In this document: one piece after another, positions 63,728 to 64,000 of the stretch
How the letters are laid out: each line of letters opens with the position of its first letter
Numbering within the stretch: the first letter of the stretch is position 1
Assembly (NCBI GenBank): GCA_030429545.1
Contig: JAUIFF010000020.1
Coordinates: 1-64,000, forward strand
Length of the DNA stretch: 64,000 nucleotides
Source of the DNA: Polyangia bacterium
GTDB lineage: Bacteria; Myxococcota_A; Polyangia; Nannocystales; Nannocystaceae
Direction of reading: 5' to 3'
The notes under the pieces: generated by a model
What the model was told of the DNA's origin: nothing
The model's database searches: none
Seen by the model: only the letters and a program-made list of their open reading frames with translations
Translations under genes and position numbers: made by a program

Positions 63728-64000
63728 TTAGAGCCACCGCTTCTTTCGTCGGCCGCGCAAGACATCCTGAACAACATCGTCGATCACCGTCGGGATGATG
63801 GTTTTGCCATTGCGGGTAATCCGGGCGAGATCCCGGCTGAGAATATCGCGGCACGCCCAGCGAAAGACATCGTCGCGCTCGTGAACTTGGGCACCCGATG
63901 CGGCGAGCACCTGGGCGATCGCTAGGGCGGCGCGGATGGTAGGTCGCGCTGCCCCCTCGTGATGGGCACGTAGGGCGCGGACGATGTCGACGATTGGTGC
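63728..64000 (-). CDS. gvpN: C-terminal end of GvpN, AAA+ gas vesicle protein (partial)
   Basis: The frame is open to the right window edge. The ~90 visible residues include LRAHHEGAARPTIRAALAIAQVLAASGAQVHERDDVFRWACRDIL, which matches the C-terminal helical lid of GvpN, an AAA+ ATPase linked to gas vesicle enlargement. The Walker motifs are outside the window. It is transcribed with the small basic gene and gvpF/L. If the main structural gene gvpA exists, it most likely lies beyond the right edge. Confidence 0.72.
   Translation of the reverse strand, partial: APIVDIVRALRAHHEGAARPTIRAALAIAQVLAASGAQVHERDDVFRWACRDILSRDLARITRNGKTIIPTVIDDVVQDVLRGRRKKRWL

Overview
The window looks like one stretch of a high-G+C myxobacterial chromosome, most plausibly from the Nannocystineae (Nannocystis, Plesiocystis or Enhygromyxa relatives). 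Pointers are many lipoproteins with long Thr/Ser/Asp/Glu linkers, PEGA-type and CARDB-type envelope proteins, a Ser/Thr kinase fused to membrane helices, an NtrC-type regulator, a sigma factor/CHAT cassette, and a neighbouring Rieske oxygenase and 3-beta-HSD-like reductase resembling bacterial sterol C-4 demethylation enzymes. The genus is inference. No rRNA, tRNA, CRISPR array or transposase was found.

Layout. 0-6 kb: tail of a CARDB-like protein, a Fur regulator, an RRM protein, a type II NADH dehydrogenase, a Ca-binding-repeat lipoprotein and a DUF2804 protein. 6-14.5 kb: a giant S41 protease, a DUF2914-like lipoprotein, a TerB-like plus SPFH/SHOCT pair, a noncoding repeat patch (11.96-12.41 kb), bioD and a PEGA protein. 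14.6-24.7 kb: two envelope proteins of unknown function, an MBL hydrolase, an NtrC-family regulator, pyrF, a Dabb protein, a serine hydrolase, aroE and an orphan ftsZ. 24.8-36 kb: kinase, lipoprotein, APS/PAPS reductase, SdmB/SdmA-like pair, radical SAM protein, sulfite-oxidase-like molybdoenzyme, alpha/beta hydrolase and GNAT. 36-43 kb: an IgGFc-binding-like lipoprotein, an LtaS-like phosphoglycerol transferase fused to Ig-like domains, and a membrane protein. 43.3-47.8 kb: a sigma factor, putative anti-sigma factor and TPR-CHAT protease cassette. 47.8-56.2 kb: an accessory-looking stretch with a tandem hairpin array, an LRR protein, a ParE fragment, a frameshifted epimerase beside an intact one, a VCBS/FG-GAP-like repeat lipoprotein, and a hydrolase/XRE pair. 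56.5-64 kb: a YbaN protein, then a gas-vesicle cluster (gvpG, gvpK, two GvpA/J-superfamily genes, a double ArsA/Get3-like ATPase, gvpF/L and the end of gvpN) with three associated unknown proteins.

Three signals stand out beyond the genes. First, the 10-bp palindrome TGYA-NN-TRCA occurs 42 times by my manual scan, where base composition predicts about 1.6; most copies are inside genes. Second, a ~142-bp hairpin repeat follows two unrelated stop codons; its stem sequence differs between loci while its pairing is kept, and degraded pieces lie at 12 kb and inside a ParE-like gene. Third, an 87-bp segment within one of those repeat remnants also sits in frame in the linker of the NtrC-type regulator.

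The gas-vesicle cluster with its Get3-like double ATPase is the best candidate for an uncharacterised system.
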